Numbered from the stretch's first letter, positions 17,081-25,833 are shown. The stretch: DNA of 64,000 nt from Saccharothrix syringae (GCF_009498035.1 NZ_CP034550.1:4092001-4156000); one strand, 5' to 3'. Numbers and translations: made by a program. Notes: a model not told the origin generated them from the letters alone.

Positions 17081-19006
17081 ATGGCCGACCCCAGGTTCCG
17101 GATCTTCCCCGCCATCGGCATCGCCAGGCTGGGCGACAGCGACGAGTTCTACCTGCCACCGGAGGAACCCGGCGGCCTGCCGGTGAACCCGGACGGCGCG
17201 CCGTTCACGGCCGCCGACTTCCGGGACGCTGCCGGCAGGCTGCGCAAGCAGGCGGCGCTGTTCCGCGTCCACGCCGGCGACACCGCGCTCAGCCCGGGCA
17301 CCGAGGTCGGCGACGAGGTGGTCGACCGGATCGAGTGGACCGCGTACCCGGCCAACAAGAAGGCGTCCTGGTACGAGTTCCGCACCTCGGCCGGCGAGCG
17401 CGGCTACCCGGTCGACCACCCGCTGCGCAACGCCCACCGCACCGGCGCCGACCGCTACGCCCTGGTCATCGACCCGGGCCCGCGCACCGTCGTCAGCGGG
17501 CCGGGCGGCGCGGAGACCGCCGAGTTCGACGGCACCCGCGAGCACAGCAGCTTCCCGCCGCCCCTCAAACCGGAGGGCAACGGCATCACGACGCTGGGCC
17601 GGGTCGTCGCCGACCCCGGGGGCCGCCTGCTCTTCCTGGGCGGCAACGGCAAGGCGGGCACGTCCCGCGACCGGATCAGCCTGCCGAACTACGCCAACAA
17701 CGACGACTGGTGGGACGACACCTCCGACGGCCCGGTGACCGCGACCGTGTGGCTGACCGGCCCGACGGGGGAGCAGCGCGCCGTCGAGGTGGACGACCCG
17801 GCGTGGGTGATCGTCGCCCCGCCCGCCTACGCGCCCCAGATCGTCAACCTGATCAGCCTCTACGACACGATGTTCGACGTGGCGGTGCGCCACCAGGGCC
17901 TGCGCCCGGGCATCTACCGCGACGGCCAGTGGCAGGGCGACTACGAACCCGACTTCGACTCGGAGATCAGGCCGGTGCTGGAGCGGGTGTCGAAGTACCC
18001 GTGGGTGGTGGCGATCCCGCCGAAGGTCCACACCTTCGACTGGGAGCGCCTGGGCGACCCCGACCCGCGCTACGACCAGCTCCGCCGGTACTACGTGGAG
18101 GTGCTGCGCGCGCCGGAGAAGCAGAACACCCTGGCCTCGCGCACCACCGGCTACCGCACGATGCCCTACCAGCCCGGCGACGACGCACTGGGCTCCAGCC
18201 AGCAGGCGGCGAAGTTCCTGACCCTGACCCCGACCCAGTACTTCCTGCTCAGGCAGTGGGGCGAGGGCAGGTTCACCCGCACCGGCCGGGTGGCGGGCCG
18301 CAGCGAGCTGGAGCAGCGCCCCGGCCACCGCGCGACCCGCGCCGACCTGGAGAACTGCGCCGGCGGCGCCTTCTCGCCGGGCATCGAGATGACCTGGCTG
18401 TGCCGCATCACCGCCATCTACGCCGAACCGTTCCGGATCAGGCACGCCGAGGACATCCCCACCGAACCCGGCCGGCTCGACCTGGGCGCCGACCTGACCC
18501 ACGGCCTCGGGCCGGGTGACGTCACCAAGTTCATGGCCCTGCCCTGGCACGCAGACTTCAACCTGTGCTCGGTCCAACCGGTCGACGACCACTTCGTCTG
18601 GTGGTGGCCCGCGCAACGCCCCATCTTCGTCTACGCCATGCACGAAACCGACCGCAAGTGGCGCCACGTCACCTGGGTGGGCACCGCCCGCGACCAGACC
18701 GCCGACGACTTCGTCGGCTACGCGGACAGCGTCCGCATGGTGCACGACTGGAGCAAGCTCGGCTTCGTGCTGGAGAACCCCCAACCAGCCCCGGCCTCCC
18801 ACGACGGCACCGTGGCGCACCCGGAGTACGTGGAGGTGCAACGCCTCCTGCCCCGCGACGGCTACCTCACCGAGCCGGACCTCCACCCCGGCCCGATCCA
18901 GGACCTGCCCGGCCTGGTGCCGCCCCAGGACCGGGCGGAGCCCGGGACGGACCGCGATGCCGGGGCCCGGGACGTGTCGGCCGACAGGTACGGCGGGGGG
19001 AGGTGA
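17081..19006 (+). CDS. LodA-like cysteine tryptophylquinone amino acid oxidase
   Basis: A 641-residue homologue of LodA (L-lysine epsilon-oxidase) and GoxA (glycine oxidase), which deaminate amino acids with O2, giving H2O2 and ammonia. The family start FRIFPAIGIARLGDS is exact. By spacing to LodA Asp512/Cys516/Trp581, the cofactor would be built from Cys426 (ADLENCAGGAFSPGIE, with Asp422) and Trp489 (LPWHADFNLC); WWWPAQRP follows. Substrate is unpredictable from sequence. GAGAGAGGG six bases upstream sets the ATG at 17081; the frame is open further upstream only through the tandem repeats. The lodB-like gene is the expected maturation partner. Confidence 0.9.
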   Translation: MADPRFRIFPAIGIARLGDSDEFYLPPEEPGGLPVNPDGAPFTAADFRDAAGRLRKQAALFRVHAGDTALSPGTEVGDEVVDRIEWTAYPANKKASWYEFRTSAGERGYPVDHPLRNAHRTGADRYALVIDPGPRTVVSGPGGAETAEFDGTREHSSFPPPLKPEGNGITTLGRVVADPGGRLLFLGGNGKAGTSRDRISLPNYANNDDWWDDTSDGPVTATVWLTGPTGEQRAVEVDDPAWVIVAPPAYAPQIVNLISLYDTMFDVAVRHQGLRPGIYRDGQWQGDYEPDFDSEIRPVLERVSKYPWVVAIPPKVHTFDWERLGDPDPRYDQLRRYYVEVLRAPEKQNTLASRTTGYRTMPYQPGDDALGSSQQAAKFLTLTPTQYFLLRQWGEGRFTRTGRVAGRSELEQRPGHRATRADLENCAGGAFSPGIEMTWLCRITAIYAEPFRIRHAEDIPTEPGRLDLGADLTHGLGPGDVTKFMALPWHADFNLCSVQPVDDHFVWWWPAQRPIFVYAMHETDRKWRHVTWVGTARDQTADDFVGYADSVRMVHDWSKLGFVLENPQPAPASHDGTVAHPEYVEVQRLLPRDGYLTEPDLHPGPIQDLPGLVPPQDRAEPGTDRDAGARDVSADRYGGGR

Positions 19007-19039
19007 GCCGATCGACGAGCACAACCAGGGGCGGGCACG

Positions 19040-19155
19040 GCTAAGCGCGCACGGTCGGAGACGCGCATGGCTGGAGACGCGCATGGCCAAGTGCGCACAG
19101 CCAAGTGCGCATGGCCAAGGGCGTCCAGCCAAGCGCGCACGGCCGGACGTGCGGC
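19040..19155. repeat. Degenerate short tandem repeat between convergent genes
   Basis: Seven degenerate units of 12-16 bp built on GCGCATGGCCAAG (variants GCGCACGGTCGGAG, GCGCATGGCTGGAG, GCGCACAGCCAAG) fill the space between the lodA-like stop and the convergent kinase-like stop. No terminator hairpin or gene is seen here. Confidence 0.65.
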
Positions 19156-20163
19156 TCAGCCGGGCTCGGGGCTCCTGCCCGGGAGCCGGTCGAGGGCGTG
19201 GCGCAGGAACGCGTCGCGGCGGTGGTTGACGGTTTCCCCGGTCAGGTCGGTGCGGCCTTCCTCGTGCATCAGCGGTAGCCACGCGGCGACGTCGGCCGGG
19301 GTGCTCAAGGCGCCGACGAGGTCCCAGTAGGCCACCCAGTGGTCGGCCTGCCGGGTGGCGACTTCGGCTCGGTCGGTGGTTCGGTCCTGCCCGGCGACGT
19401 CCTGTCCGGCGACGTCCTGCCCGGCGACTTCTTCCCACCCGGCAAGGACCTGGTCGGCCGCCGACCCGCCGAACAGGATCGTCGCGTCGCAGCGGAGGTT
19501 GCCCAGGTCCACCCCGGGGGAACCCACCCCGGCGCAGTCCCAGTCGATGAACCCGGCGAAGGTGTCACCAACCCACATGGTGTTGCCCTGCCACAGGTCG
19601 CCGTGCACGAACGCGGTCGGCCCGTCGGGCACCGGCAGCCGGTTCACGCGGTCGACCGCCTCGGCCAACAGCGGCGAGGAGCCGGGCGCGTCCCGCGCCA
19701 TCAGGACACCGGGGTCCTCGACGTCGATCGCCCACCGGCGTGCGGGCAGGTCCGCCCCCGGCTCGACCACCGCGGTGCGCAGGGACGCCGCCGCGGCGCC
19801 CAGCGCCCGCAACCGCTCCCGCGACGCCACGCGCGGTATCCGGCTGGTGCCGGGCACCACCGTGGTGAGCACCGCGACCGCTCCGGTCGCCTCGCCGTCG
19901 AGGTCGGCGGCGATCAGCCGGGGCGCGGGCAGGTCGTGGCGCTCCGCCAGCAGCAGGGCCGCGACCTGGGGCGCGTACTCCCCGCGGTTCGGGTCGTCAA
20001 CCGGGCAGACCCGCAGGACGGCCGCGTCCGCGGCACCGGCGCCCCCGACCCGGACCAGCCACGGGTTCGACCCGGCGCGCAGCCCCCGGACCCCGGTCAC
20101 CCGCGCGCCGGGTGCCATCGCGCGTTCCGCCCACCGCAGCACCCGCGCCATCGAATCGATCAC
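19156..20163 (-). CDS. APH-family phosphotransferase
   Basis: A 335-residue kinase-fold protein of the aminoglycoside/choline phosphotransferase superfamily. The catalytic loop FVHGDLWQGNTMW and the metal-binding GFIDWDCAG are intact. The N-lobe is weakly conserved. A 15-bp tandem repeat near residues 245-260 inserts VAGQD three times before the C-terminal helices. The family includes antibiotic kinases and small-metabolite kinases, and nothing here distinguishes them. It starts at GTG 20163 (VIDSMARV); the ATG four codons later is an alternative. It stands alone, convergent with the lodA-like gene. Confidence 0.82.
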   Translation of the reverse strand: MIDSMARVLRWAERAMAPGARVTGVRGLRAGSNPWLVRVGGAGAADAAVLRVCPVDDPNRGEYAPQVAALLLAERHDLPAPRLIAADLDGEATGAVAVLTTVVPGTSRIPRVASRERLRALGAAAASLRTAVVEPGADLPARRWAIDVEDPGVLMARDAPGSSPLLAEAVDRVNRLPVPDGPTAFVHGDLWQGNTMWVGDTFAGFIDWDCAGVGSPGVDLGNLRCDATILFGGSAADQVLAGWEEVAGQDVAGQDVAGQDRTTDRAEVATRQADHWVAYWDLVGALSTPADVAAWLPLMHEEGRTDLTGETVNHRRDAFLRHALDRLPGRSPEPG

Positions 20164-20229
20164 GACGACACGCTAGTCAACGGTGCCGCGTCGCGGGGCC
20201 CGCGGGCCCGAGGCGTTGCGGCGCGGTGC

Positions 20230-20847
20230 CTAGCCCTTCGCGAGACCGGCCTTGAGCGCCCGGGTGATCTCCACCGCGCGCCGCGCCTGGAAGGACACCG
20301 CGTCCAGCTCCACCTGCCCCGGCGGGGTCTGGCCGTTGTTGGACACGTGGCTCGTGCCGTACGGGTTGCCGGCCTGGAACTGGATCGGGTCGGCGTAGCC
20401 GGGCGGGACGATGACGCAGCCCCAGTGGTAGAAGGTGTTGTTCAGGGCGGTGATCGTGGTCTCCTGGCCGCCGTGCGCGGTGGCGGCCGAGGTGAACGAG
20501 GTCGCCACCTTGTTGACCAGCCTGCCCGCCGCCCACAGGGGGCCGGTGGTGTCCAGGAACTGCTTCAACTGCGCCGCGGGCATGCCGAACCGGGTGGGCG
20601 CGCCGAAGATGAGCAGGTCGGCCCACTCCAGGTCCTCCAGCGTCGCCTCCGGCAGGTCCTGGGTCTGCTTGGCGTGGGTGGCCCACCCCTCGTTGCTGGC
20701 GATCGCCTCGTCGGGCGCGAGTTCCCGCACCTTCCGCAACCGCACCTCCGAGCCCGCGTGCTCGGCGGCCTTGGCCGCGGCCTGCGCCATGGCGTACACG
20801 CTGCCGGTCGCGGAGTAGTACACGACGGCGGTGTTCAGGTCTGACAT
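20230..20847 (-). CDS. wrbA: NAD(P)H:quinone oxidoreductase WrbA
   Basis: A 205-residue flavodoxin-fold quinone reductase that reduces quinones by two electrons using FMN. The FMN phosphate loop YYSATGSVYAMA, the LLIFGAPTRFGMPAAQLKQF motif and the GGQETT loop with later YHWG and NPYGTS are diagnostic of WrbA. The length is as usual. The ATG has GGAGAG upstream. A perfect 18-bp palindrome sits about 140 bp upstream. No operon partner. Confidence 0.93.
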   Translation of the reverse strand: MSDLNTAVVYYSATGSVYAMAQAAAKAAEHAGSEVRLRKVRELAPDEAIASNEGWATHAKQTQDLPEATLEDLEWADLLIFGAPTRFGMPAAQLKQFLDTTGPLWAAGRLVNKVATSFTSAATAHGGQETTITALNNTFYHWGCVIVPPGYADPIQFQAGNPYGTSHVSNNGQTPPGQVELDAVSFQARRAVEITRALKAGLAKG

Positions 20848-20990
20848 CGGCTCTCCAGGGTCCGCTCGGTCGAGGTCAGCGGGGGCGTACCCGTTCCCGG
20901 CCCGGCATCACGTCCGACGTGGAACTCGCCCTGATCGAGGCACGGGCCACGGCGGGCGTGCCGGGTGCGCCGAGGAACCGGAGGCACGGC

Positions 20991-21008
20991 AAAAGTTTCG
21001 AAACTTTT
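20991..21008. promoter_or_regulatory. Perfect palindrome AAAAGTTTCGAAACTTTT
   Basis: An 18-bp perfect inverted repeat in the divergent region between wrbA and the lacI-like gene, with a central CG as in LacI-family operators. It shares the AAAGTTTC/GAAACTTT half-sites with the element at 59245-59269. It lies 129 bp before the lacI-like start. The remainder of the 289-bp gap (20848-21136) shows a possible promoter for the lacI-like gene: ATTGTG at 21101 and TACTAT at 21124, 17 bp apart. Confidence 0.7.
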
Positions 21009-21136
21009 ATCGACATAACCTGCGACACAGGGCCACTTAGAACCCATCGACGAAGGGAAGTGCTGGTCATCGAGGTGAATTGATGCAGTTCAGCGGAGTG
21101 ATTGTGTTTCGTGGAGATGTCGATACTATCGGCGTC

Positions 21137-22111
21137 ATGTGTCGACTGACGTTGGCGAGGCCCACGACCACCCCGGGACGGTCGGGCGCCGCGGTCTCCA
21201 AGGTCGTCAACCGCCAGTGCCACGTCGGCCCGGCGGCCGGGCGCCCACCGGAGCCCTCGGCGCAGCACCACGACCCCACCGGCCCGCTCCGCCCCGTGCC
21301 GCTGGTGGAACTCGTCCTCCCCGTGCTCAACAGCGCCTGGGCCATGGAGGTCATGCGCGGCGTGGTGGACTCCGGCCTGGACGTGGTCATGTCCTCGGCG
21401 GCCGGCCGCGGCCCGTCGTTCGCCGGTGGGCTCGTCGAGGCCGGTCGGGCCGGTGTGCTGCTGGTGCTGTGCCCGCTCAGCGCCGCCGAGCGGCACGTGT
21501 TCGCCCGCGCCGGGATGCCGGTCGTGCTCATCGACCCGGTCGACGCGGCCCACCCCGACCTGCCGAGCGTCGCCGCGGCCAACCGGACCGGCGGCGTCAC
21601 GGCCGCCAAGCACCTGCTCTCGCTCGGGCACCGCCGGATCGGCGTCGTCGGCGGCCCGCGCCACCTGCTGTGCGGGGACGCCCGCCTGGACGGCTTCCGC
21701 ACCGCCCTGGGGCGGGCGGGCGTCGCCCTCGACCCCGCGCTGGTGCGCCACGCCGACTTCAGCCGCGAGGGCGCCTACCGGGAGGCGCGCGACCTGCTCA
21801 CCGCACCCCACCGCCCCACCGCGGTCTTCGCGGCCAACGACGAGCAGGCCCTGGGCGTCCTCGACGCGGCCCGCGCCGCCGGCCTCTCGGTGCCCGGCGA
21901 CCTGAGCGTCGTCGGCTTCGACGACCTGCCCGCCGCCGAGTGGTCCTCACCGGCCCTGACCACCGTCCGCCAGCCCCTCGCGGAGATGGGCAGGCACGCG
22001 GGGTGGGTGCTGGCCGACCTGATCGCGGGCCGCGCGCCCGAGGCCGCCCGCGTCGAGCTGGCCACCGAACTCGTCGTCCGGTCCTCGACCGGGCAGCCGC
22101 GCGTCCCGTAG
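21137..22111 (+). CDS. LacI-family protein with damaged DNA-binding domain
   Basis: A 324-residue LacI/GalR-type protein. The periplasmic-binding-like sensor (residues about 55-324) is well kept: VPLVELVLPVLNSAWAMEVM, LLSLGHRRIGVVGGP, FAANDEQALGVLDAA, LSVVGFDDLPAAEWSSPALTT. The N-terminal helix-turn-helix is not: it begins RLTLA and recovers at AVSKVVN, but between them reads RPTTTPGRSGA. Reading this piece one base out of frame gives a better match (EAHDHPG). The hinge helix is also poor. Compensating frameshifts or sequence error are likely, and DNA binding is doubtful. The ATG lies 7 bp after TACTAT, so the transcript may be leaderless. Confidence 0.75.
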   Translation: MCRLTLARPTTTPGRSGAAVSKVVNRQCHVGPAAGRPPEPSAQHHDPTGPLRPVPLVELVLPVLNSAWAMEVMRGVVDSGLDVVMSSAAGRGPSFAGGLVEAGRAGVLLVLCPLSAAERHVFARAGMPVVLIDPVDAAHPDLPSVAAANRTGGVTAAKHLLSLGHRRIGVVGGPRHLLCGDARLDGFRTALGRAGVALDPALVRHADFSREGAYREARDLLTAPHRPTAVFAANDEQALGVLDAARAAGLSVPGDLSVVGFDDLPAAEWSSPALTTVRQPLAEMGRHAGWVLADLIAGRAPEAARVELATELVVRSSTGQPRVP

Positions 22112-22132
22112 TGGGCGGCTGACGCGGCCGGG

Positions 22133-22150
22133 AAGAACAAGACTGTTCTT
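22133..22150. promoter_or_regulatory. Inverted repeat AAGAACA-N4-TGTTCTT upstream of helicase gene
   Basis: Seven-base arms around a 4-bp centre, 53 bp before the helicase start and 21 bp after the lacI-like stop. It could be an operator for the helicase gene. The GAAC/GTTC spacing is 6, not the 4 of an actinobacterial LexA box. The rifamycin-associated element known from some helR genes was not seen. Confidence 0.5.
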
Positions 22151-22202
22151 CGGGGCGACCCGCCTGCACGCTCGGTGCCACCGATCGCCGACGTGTGGGG
22201 GA

Positions 22203-24368
22203 GTGCGGGGTTTGAGCACCGGTGAGTTCGAGGTCGAGCAGGAGTACCTGACGGGCCTGTACGCCCGGCTGGACGCCATGCGCGAGGAGGCCGCGGAGCG
22301 GTTGGCGGGGGCGGGCGCGGACCCGGCTGCCGCAGCGGTGTGGCGGGCCGAGCTGGTTCGCCTGGACGCGGTCGAGGAGGGGCTGTGCTTCGGGCGGCTG
22401 GACCTGCGCGACGGCCGTCGTGTCCACATAGGTCGGTTGAGCTTGTTCCGGGAAGGGCAGGACGACCCCCTGCTGCTGGACTGGCGAGCACCCGCCGCCC
22501 GCCCCTTCTACACGGCGACGGCGGTCGTCCCCGAAGGCGTGTGGCGGCGGCGGCACATCACCACGCGCGGGCGCGTCGTCGTGGCGCTGGACGACGAGCT
22601 GCTGGACCTCGACCACACCGGCGACCACTTCGGGGGCGACACCCTGGTGGGGGAGGCCGCGCTGCTGGCGGCGGTGACCGCGGGCCGCACCGGGCGGATG
22701 CGGGACGTCGTCGCGACCCTCCAGACCGAGCAGGACCGCATCGTGCGGGACGGGTACCGCGGGGTGCTGGTGGTGGAGGGCGGCCCGGGCACGGGCAAGA
22801 CGGTCGTCGCGCTGCACCGGGTCGCCCACCTGCTGTACGCGCACCCGCACCTGCGCACCCGCGGCGTGCTGGTCGTGGGGCCCAGCAGGCTGTTCCTGGA
22901 GCACATCGGGCGGGTCCTGCCCGGGTTGGGCGAGGGCGGGGTGGTGACCTCGACCGTGGTCGACCTGCTCCCGGGCGTCCGCGTCGGTCGGGTGGACCCG
23001 CCCGCGACCGCCGAGCGGAAGGGGCGGGCGGACCTGGCCGGGCTGTTGGCGGCCGCGGTGCGCGACCGGGTCCGCGTGCCCGACGAGCCGGTCGAGGTGG
23101 AGTTCGAACGGCTGGTGCTGCGGCTCGACCCGGCGACCTGCCGCCGCGCGGTGCGCGCGGCCAGGGCCACCGGGCTGCCGCACGAGCAGGCCGGGCTGGT
23201 CTTCCAGCGGGAGGTGGTGGACGCGCTGGCGCGGCAGTTCGCCGACTGCTTGGAGGCGGTCACGCGCACCGACACCGGCGAGGCGATCGACGGCGGCAGC
23301 CCGGACGGGCGACTCGGCGAAGCCGACCTGCGCGCCCTCGCGGCGGCGGGTGTCGTGCTCGGCCCCGACGACCTCGACGCGCCCCGCGACCTGCTGGACG
23401 AGGTCGACCTGGCCGGCCTGCGGAACTCGCTGCTCGCCGACCCCGGCGTCCGGGCCGCCCTGGACGCGCTGTGGCCGCCGCTGACCCCGGAGCGCGTGGT
23501 GGCCGACCTGCTCGCCGGCCCGGCCGCGGGGGATGCCCCGCTCCTCGACGGGCACGGCGCACCGGGCACCGGCGACTGGAGCACCGCCGACTGGAGCACC
23601 GGCGACTGGAGCACCGGCGACTGGAGCACCGCCGACTGGAGCACCGCCGACGTCCCGCTCCTCGACGAAGCCGCCGCACTCCTCGGGACCGGCGCGCCGC
23701 CGACCTTCGGGCACGTCGTCGTCGACGAGGCCCAGGAACTGTCCGCGATGGCCTGGCGGATGCTGGCACGCCGGTGCCCGGCCAAGTGGATGACCGTCGT
23801 CGGCGACCTCGCCCAGACCGGCGACCCGGCGGGCGCGTCCTCGTGGGCGCGGGTGCTGGAACCGCACGTGGGCGACCGCTGGCGGCAGACCCGCCTCACC
23901 GTCAACTACCGCGCCCCGGCCGAGGTGGTGGAGGCGACCGCCGACCTGCTCGCCGCGCACCACCCCGGCACCCCGCCACCCCGGTCGGTCCGCTCGACCG
24001 GCCAACCGCCGTGGCGGTTGCGCACCACGCGCGCCGCGTTGCCGAGGACCGTCGCCCGGCTCGTCGCGGAGCACGTGGACGGCCGGCCTGCCGCCGACCA
24101 CGTGGACGGTCGGCTCGCGGTCGTCGTGCCGCGCCGGCACCTCGCCGCCCTGGCCGGGGTCGTCCCGCCCGGCTGCCTGTCGACCCCGGACCAGGTCAAG
24201 GGGCTGGAGTTCGACTCGGTCCTGGTGGTCGACCCGGCGGCGATCCTGGCCGACTCGCCGCTGGGCCACAACGACCTGTACGTGGCCATGACCCGCACCA
24301 CCCGCGAGCTGGGCATCGTGCACCCCGGGCCACCACCGGCGGAGGTCGCGGGGGTGCGGCCGCGGTGA
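22203..24368 (+). CDS. HelD/HelR-type RNA polymerase-recycling ATPase
   Basis: A 721-residue UvrD/Rep-like superfamily 1 ATPase of the HelD class, which removes stalled or rifamycin-bound RNA polymerase from DNA. The N-terminal coiled coil (VEQEYLTGLYARLDAMREE) and the module GRLDLRDGRRVHIGRLSLF are characteristic. Walker A GGPGTGKT is near residue 195, Walker B VVVDEAQELS and the GDLAQTGDP, QVKGLEFDSV and YVAMTRTT helicase motifs follow. Five copies of DWST(A/G) are inserted just before Walker B. GTG 22203 or TTG 22212 could start it; GGGGGAG favours the TTG. Confidence 0.88.
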   Translation: MRGLSTGEFEVEQEYLTGLYARLDAMREEAAERLAGAGADPAAAAVWRAELVRLDAVEEGLCFGRLDLRDGRRVHIGRLSLFREGQDDPLLLDWRAPAARPFYTATAVVPEGVWRRRHITTRGRVVVALDDELLDLDHTGDHFGGDTLVGEAALLAAVTAGRTGRMRDVVATLQTEQDRIVRDGYRGVLVVEGGPGTGKTVVALHRVAHLLYAHPHLRTRGVLVVGPSRLFLEHIGRVLPGLGEGGVVTSTVVDLLPGVRVGRVDPPATAERKGRADLAGLLAAAVRDRVRVPDEPVEVEFERLVLRLDPATCRRAVRAARATGLPHEQAGLVFQREVVDALARQFADCLEAVTRTDTGEAIDGGSPDGRLGEADLRALAAAGVVLGPDDLDAPRDLLDEVDLAGLRNSLLADPGVRAALDALWPPLTPERVVADLLAGPAAGDAPLLDGHGAPGTGDWSTADWSTGDWSTGDWSTADWSTADVPLLDEAAALLGTGAPPTFGHVVVDEAQELSAMAWRMLARRCPAKWMTVVGDLAQTGDPAGASSWARVLEPHVGDRWRQTRLTVNYRAPAEVVEATADLLAAHHPGTPPPRSVRSTGQPPWRLRTTRAALPRTVARLVAEHVDGRPAADHVDGRLAVVVPRRHLAALAGVVPPGCLSTPDQVKGLEFDSVLVVDPAAILADSPLGHNDLYVAMTRTTRELGIVHPGPPPAEVAGVRPR
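23574..23648 (+). repeat. In-frame 15-bp tandem repeat in the HelD-like gene
   Basis: Five units of GACTGGAGCACCGCC, the third base before the end varying between CC and GC, encode DWSTA or DWSTG. They extend a loop immediately N-terminal to LLDEAAALLG and Walker B. Copy number change here would keep the frame. Confidence 0.9.
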
Positions 24369-24377
24369 GGTGCCGGG

Positions 24378-24740
24378 TCAGACCGGGCCGATCTCGTGCA
24401 GGTGGTCCTCCACCCAGCCGCGCAGCGCGGCCAGGGGGCGGGCCACGCCGCGGCCCAGCGGGGTCAGCTCGTACTCGACGTGCGGCGGCACGGCCGGGTA
24501 GACGGTGCGGCTGACGAAACCGCCGTCCTCCAGCCTGCGCAGCGTGGCGGTCAGCACCTTGGGGCTCACGCCCTCCAGGTGGCGCTGGAGGGCGCCGAAG
24601 CGCCGCGGACCGTCCTCCAGCGCGCCGATGGCCAGGGCGGACCACTTGTTGGCCAGCAGGTCGAGCACGTCGCGGCACGGGCACTGGGCGGCGTAGACGT
24701 CGTGCTTGTCGTGCTGCCCGGTCGCGCAGGTGGTGGTCAC
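24378..24740 (-). CDS. HxlR family transcriptional regulator
   Basis: A 120-residue winged-helix regulator. The HxlR pattern CPCRDVLDLLANKWSALAIGALE, RRFGALQRHLEGVSPKVLTATLRRLEDGGFVSR and YELTPLGRGV is complete. Cys21 and Cys23 precede the first helix, and redox sensing is known for some family members, so this could be a thiol switch (inference). It starts at GTG 24740. It diverges from an NADPH:quinone oxidoreductase gene across an inverted repeat, the usual arrangement for HxlR proteins that control a neighbouring reductase. Confidence 0.9.
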   Translation of the reverse strand: MTTTCATGQHDKHDVYAAQCPCRDVLDLLANKWSALAIGALEDGPRRFGALQRHLEGVSPKVLTATLRRLEDGGFVSRTVYPAVPPHVEYELTPLGRGVARPLAALRGWVEDHLHEIGPV

Positions 24741-24782
24741 TGGTGCCCTCCGAAGCTCTGAGCTGGATGCTTCCTCGAAGAT

Positions 24783-24808
24783 AGTAGTTGCCCTTGCGGG
24801 TTACTACT
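24783..24808. promoter_or_regulatory. Inverted repeat in hxlR/oxidoreductase divergent promoter
   Basis: AGTAGT (24783-24788) and ACTACT (24803-24808) flank a 14-bp centre that itself contains TGCCC and GGGTT. Position between two divergent starts, 43 bp from the hxlR start and 63 bp from the oxidoreductase start, makes it a plausible HxlR operator. Confidence 0.6.
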
Positions 24809-24870
24809 CCCCCCGGCATAGCGTCGTGGCCGTCGCCGGGCAGAGGGCCCGGCCCGTGGGAGGGAATTCG

Positions 24871-25833
24871 ATGAGCACCATGCGCGCCGTCGTCCAGGAC
24901 GCGTTCGGCGGTCCGGAGGTGTTGCGGGTCGCGGAGGTGCCGCGGCCGGCGCCGCTGCCGACGGAGGTGCTGGTCCGGGTCGTGTCCGCCGGGGTGAACC
25001 CGGTCGACCACAAGACCAGGGCGGGCGGCGGGATGGCCGGTGTGCTGGGCGAGCCGCCGTTCACCGTCGGGTGGGACGTCTCCGGTGTCGTCGAGGAGGT
25101 CGGCTTCGGGGTGCACACCCTGGAGGTCGGCGACGAGGTGTACGGGATGCCGTGGTTCCCGCGCGCCGCCGGCGCCTACGCCGAGTACGTCACCGCGCCC
25201 GCCCGGCAGTTCGCCCGCAAGCCCGCGCGGATCGACCACGACGCGGCGGCCGCGGTGCCGCTGGCCGCGCTGACCGCCTGGCAGGTCCTGGTGGACGCGG
25301 CCGGGGTCCGCGCGGGCCAGCGGGTCCTGGTGCACGCCGCCGCCGGCGGGGTCGGGCACTTCGCCGTGCAGCTCGCCGCCCACCTGGGCGCGCACGTCAT
25401 CGGCACGGCCCGCGCCGACAAGCACGACTGGCTGCGCGGGCTCGGCGCGGCCGAGGTGGTCGACTACACCGCCACCCGCTTCGAGGACGTGCTCCGGGAC
25501 GTGGACGTGGTGGTGGACCTGGTCGGCGACGAGGTCGACGACACCAGCACGAGGTCGTTGGGCGTGCTGGCGCCGGGCGGACTGCTGGTCGCCGTGCCCG
25601 GCGGGGTCTCGCCCGAGCTGGCCCGGGCCGCGGCCGCGCGGGGGGTGCGGGTCCGCCCGTTCCTGGTCGAGCCCGACGGGACCGCGCTGACCCGGCTGGC
25701 CGAGCTGATCGACCAGAAGGTGGTCGACGTCGAGGTGGCCGAGGTGCTGCCGCTGGAGCAGGCCGCGCGGGCGCACGAGCTGCTGGCGGGCGGGCGCGTG
25801 CGCGGCAAGCTCGTGCTGCGGGTCGCGCCCTGA
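24871..25833 (+). CDS. NADP-dependent quinone oxidoreductase (MDR family)
   Basis: A 320-residue zinc-independent medium-chain reductase. The N-terminal catalytic domain reads MRAVVQDAFGGPEVLRVAE and AGVNPVDHKTR. The Rossmann domain carries VLVHAAAGGVGHFAVQLAAHLGA with the family AAxxGVG motif. GTARADKHDWLRGLGA indicates the NADP ribose-phosphate loop. No structural zinc cysteines are present. GGGAGGGAA upstream sets the ATG at 24871. It is divergent from hxlR and probably induced by the signal that HxlR senses, such as a quinone or aldehyde. Confidence 0.9.
   Translation: MSTMRAVVQDAFGGPEVLRVAEVPRPAPLPTEVLVRVVSAGVNPVDHKTRAGGGMAGVLGEPPFTVGWDVSGVVEEVGFGVHTLEVGDEVYGMPWFPRAAGAYAEYVTAPARQFARKPARIDHDAAAAVPLAALTAWQVLVDAAGVRAGQRVLVHAAAGGVGHFAVQLAAHLGAHVIGTARADKHDWLRGLGAAEVVDYTATRFEDVLRDVDVVVDLVGDEVDDTSTRSLGVLAPGGLLVAVPGGVSPELARAAAARGVRVRPFLVEPDGTALTRLAELIDQKVVDVEVAEVLPLEQAARAHELLAGGRVRGKLVLRVAP

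Noticed and set aside
22133..22150. LexA/SOS box before the HelD-like gene
   Set aside because: GAAC and GTTC are present but are 6 bp apart, whereas the actinobacterial SOS box has 4 bp between them.
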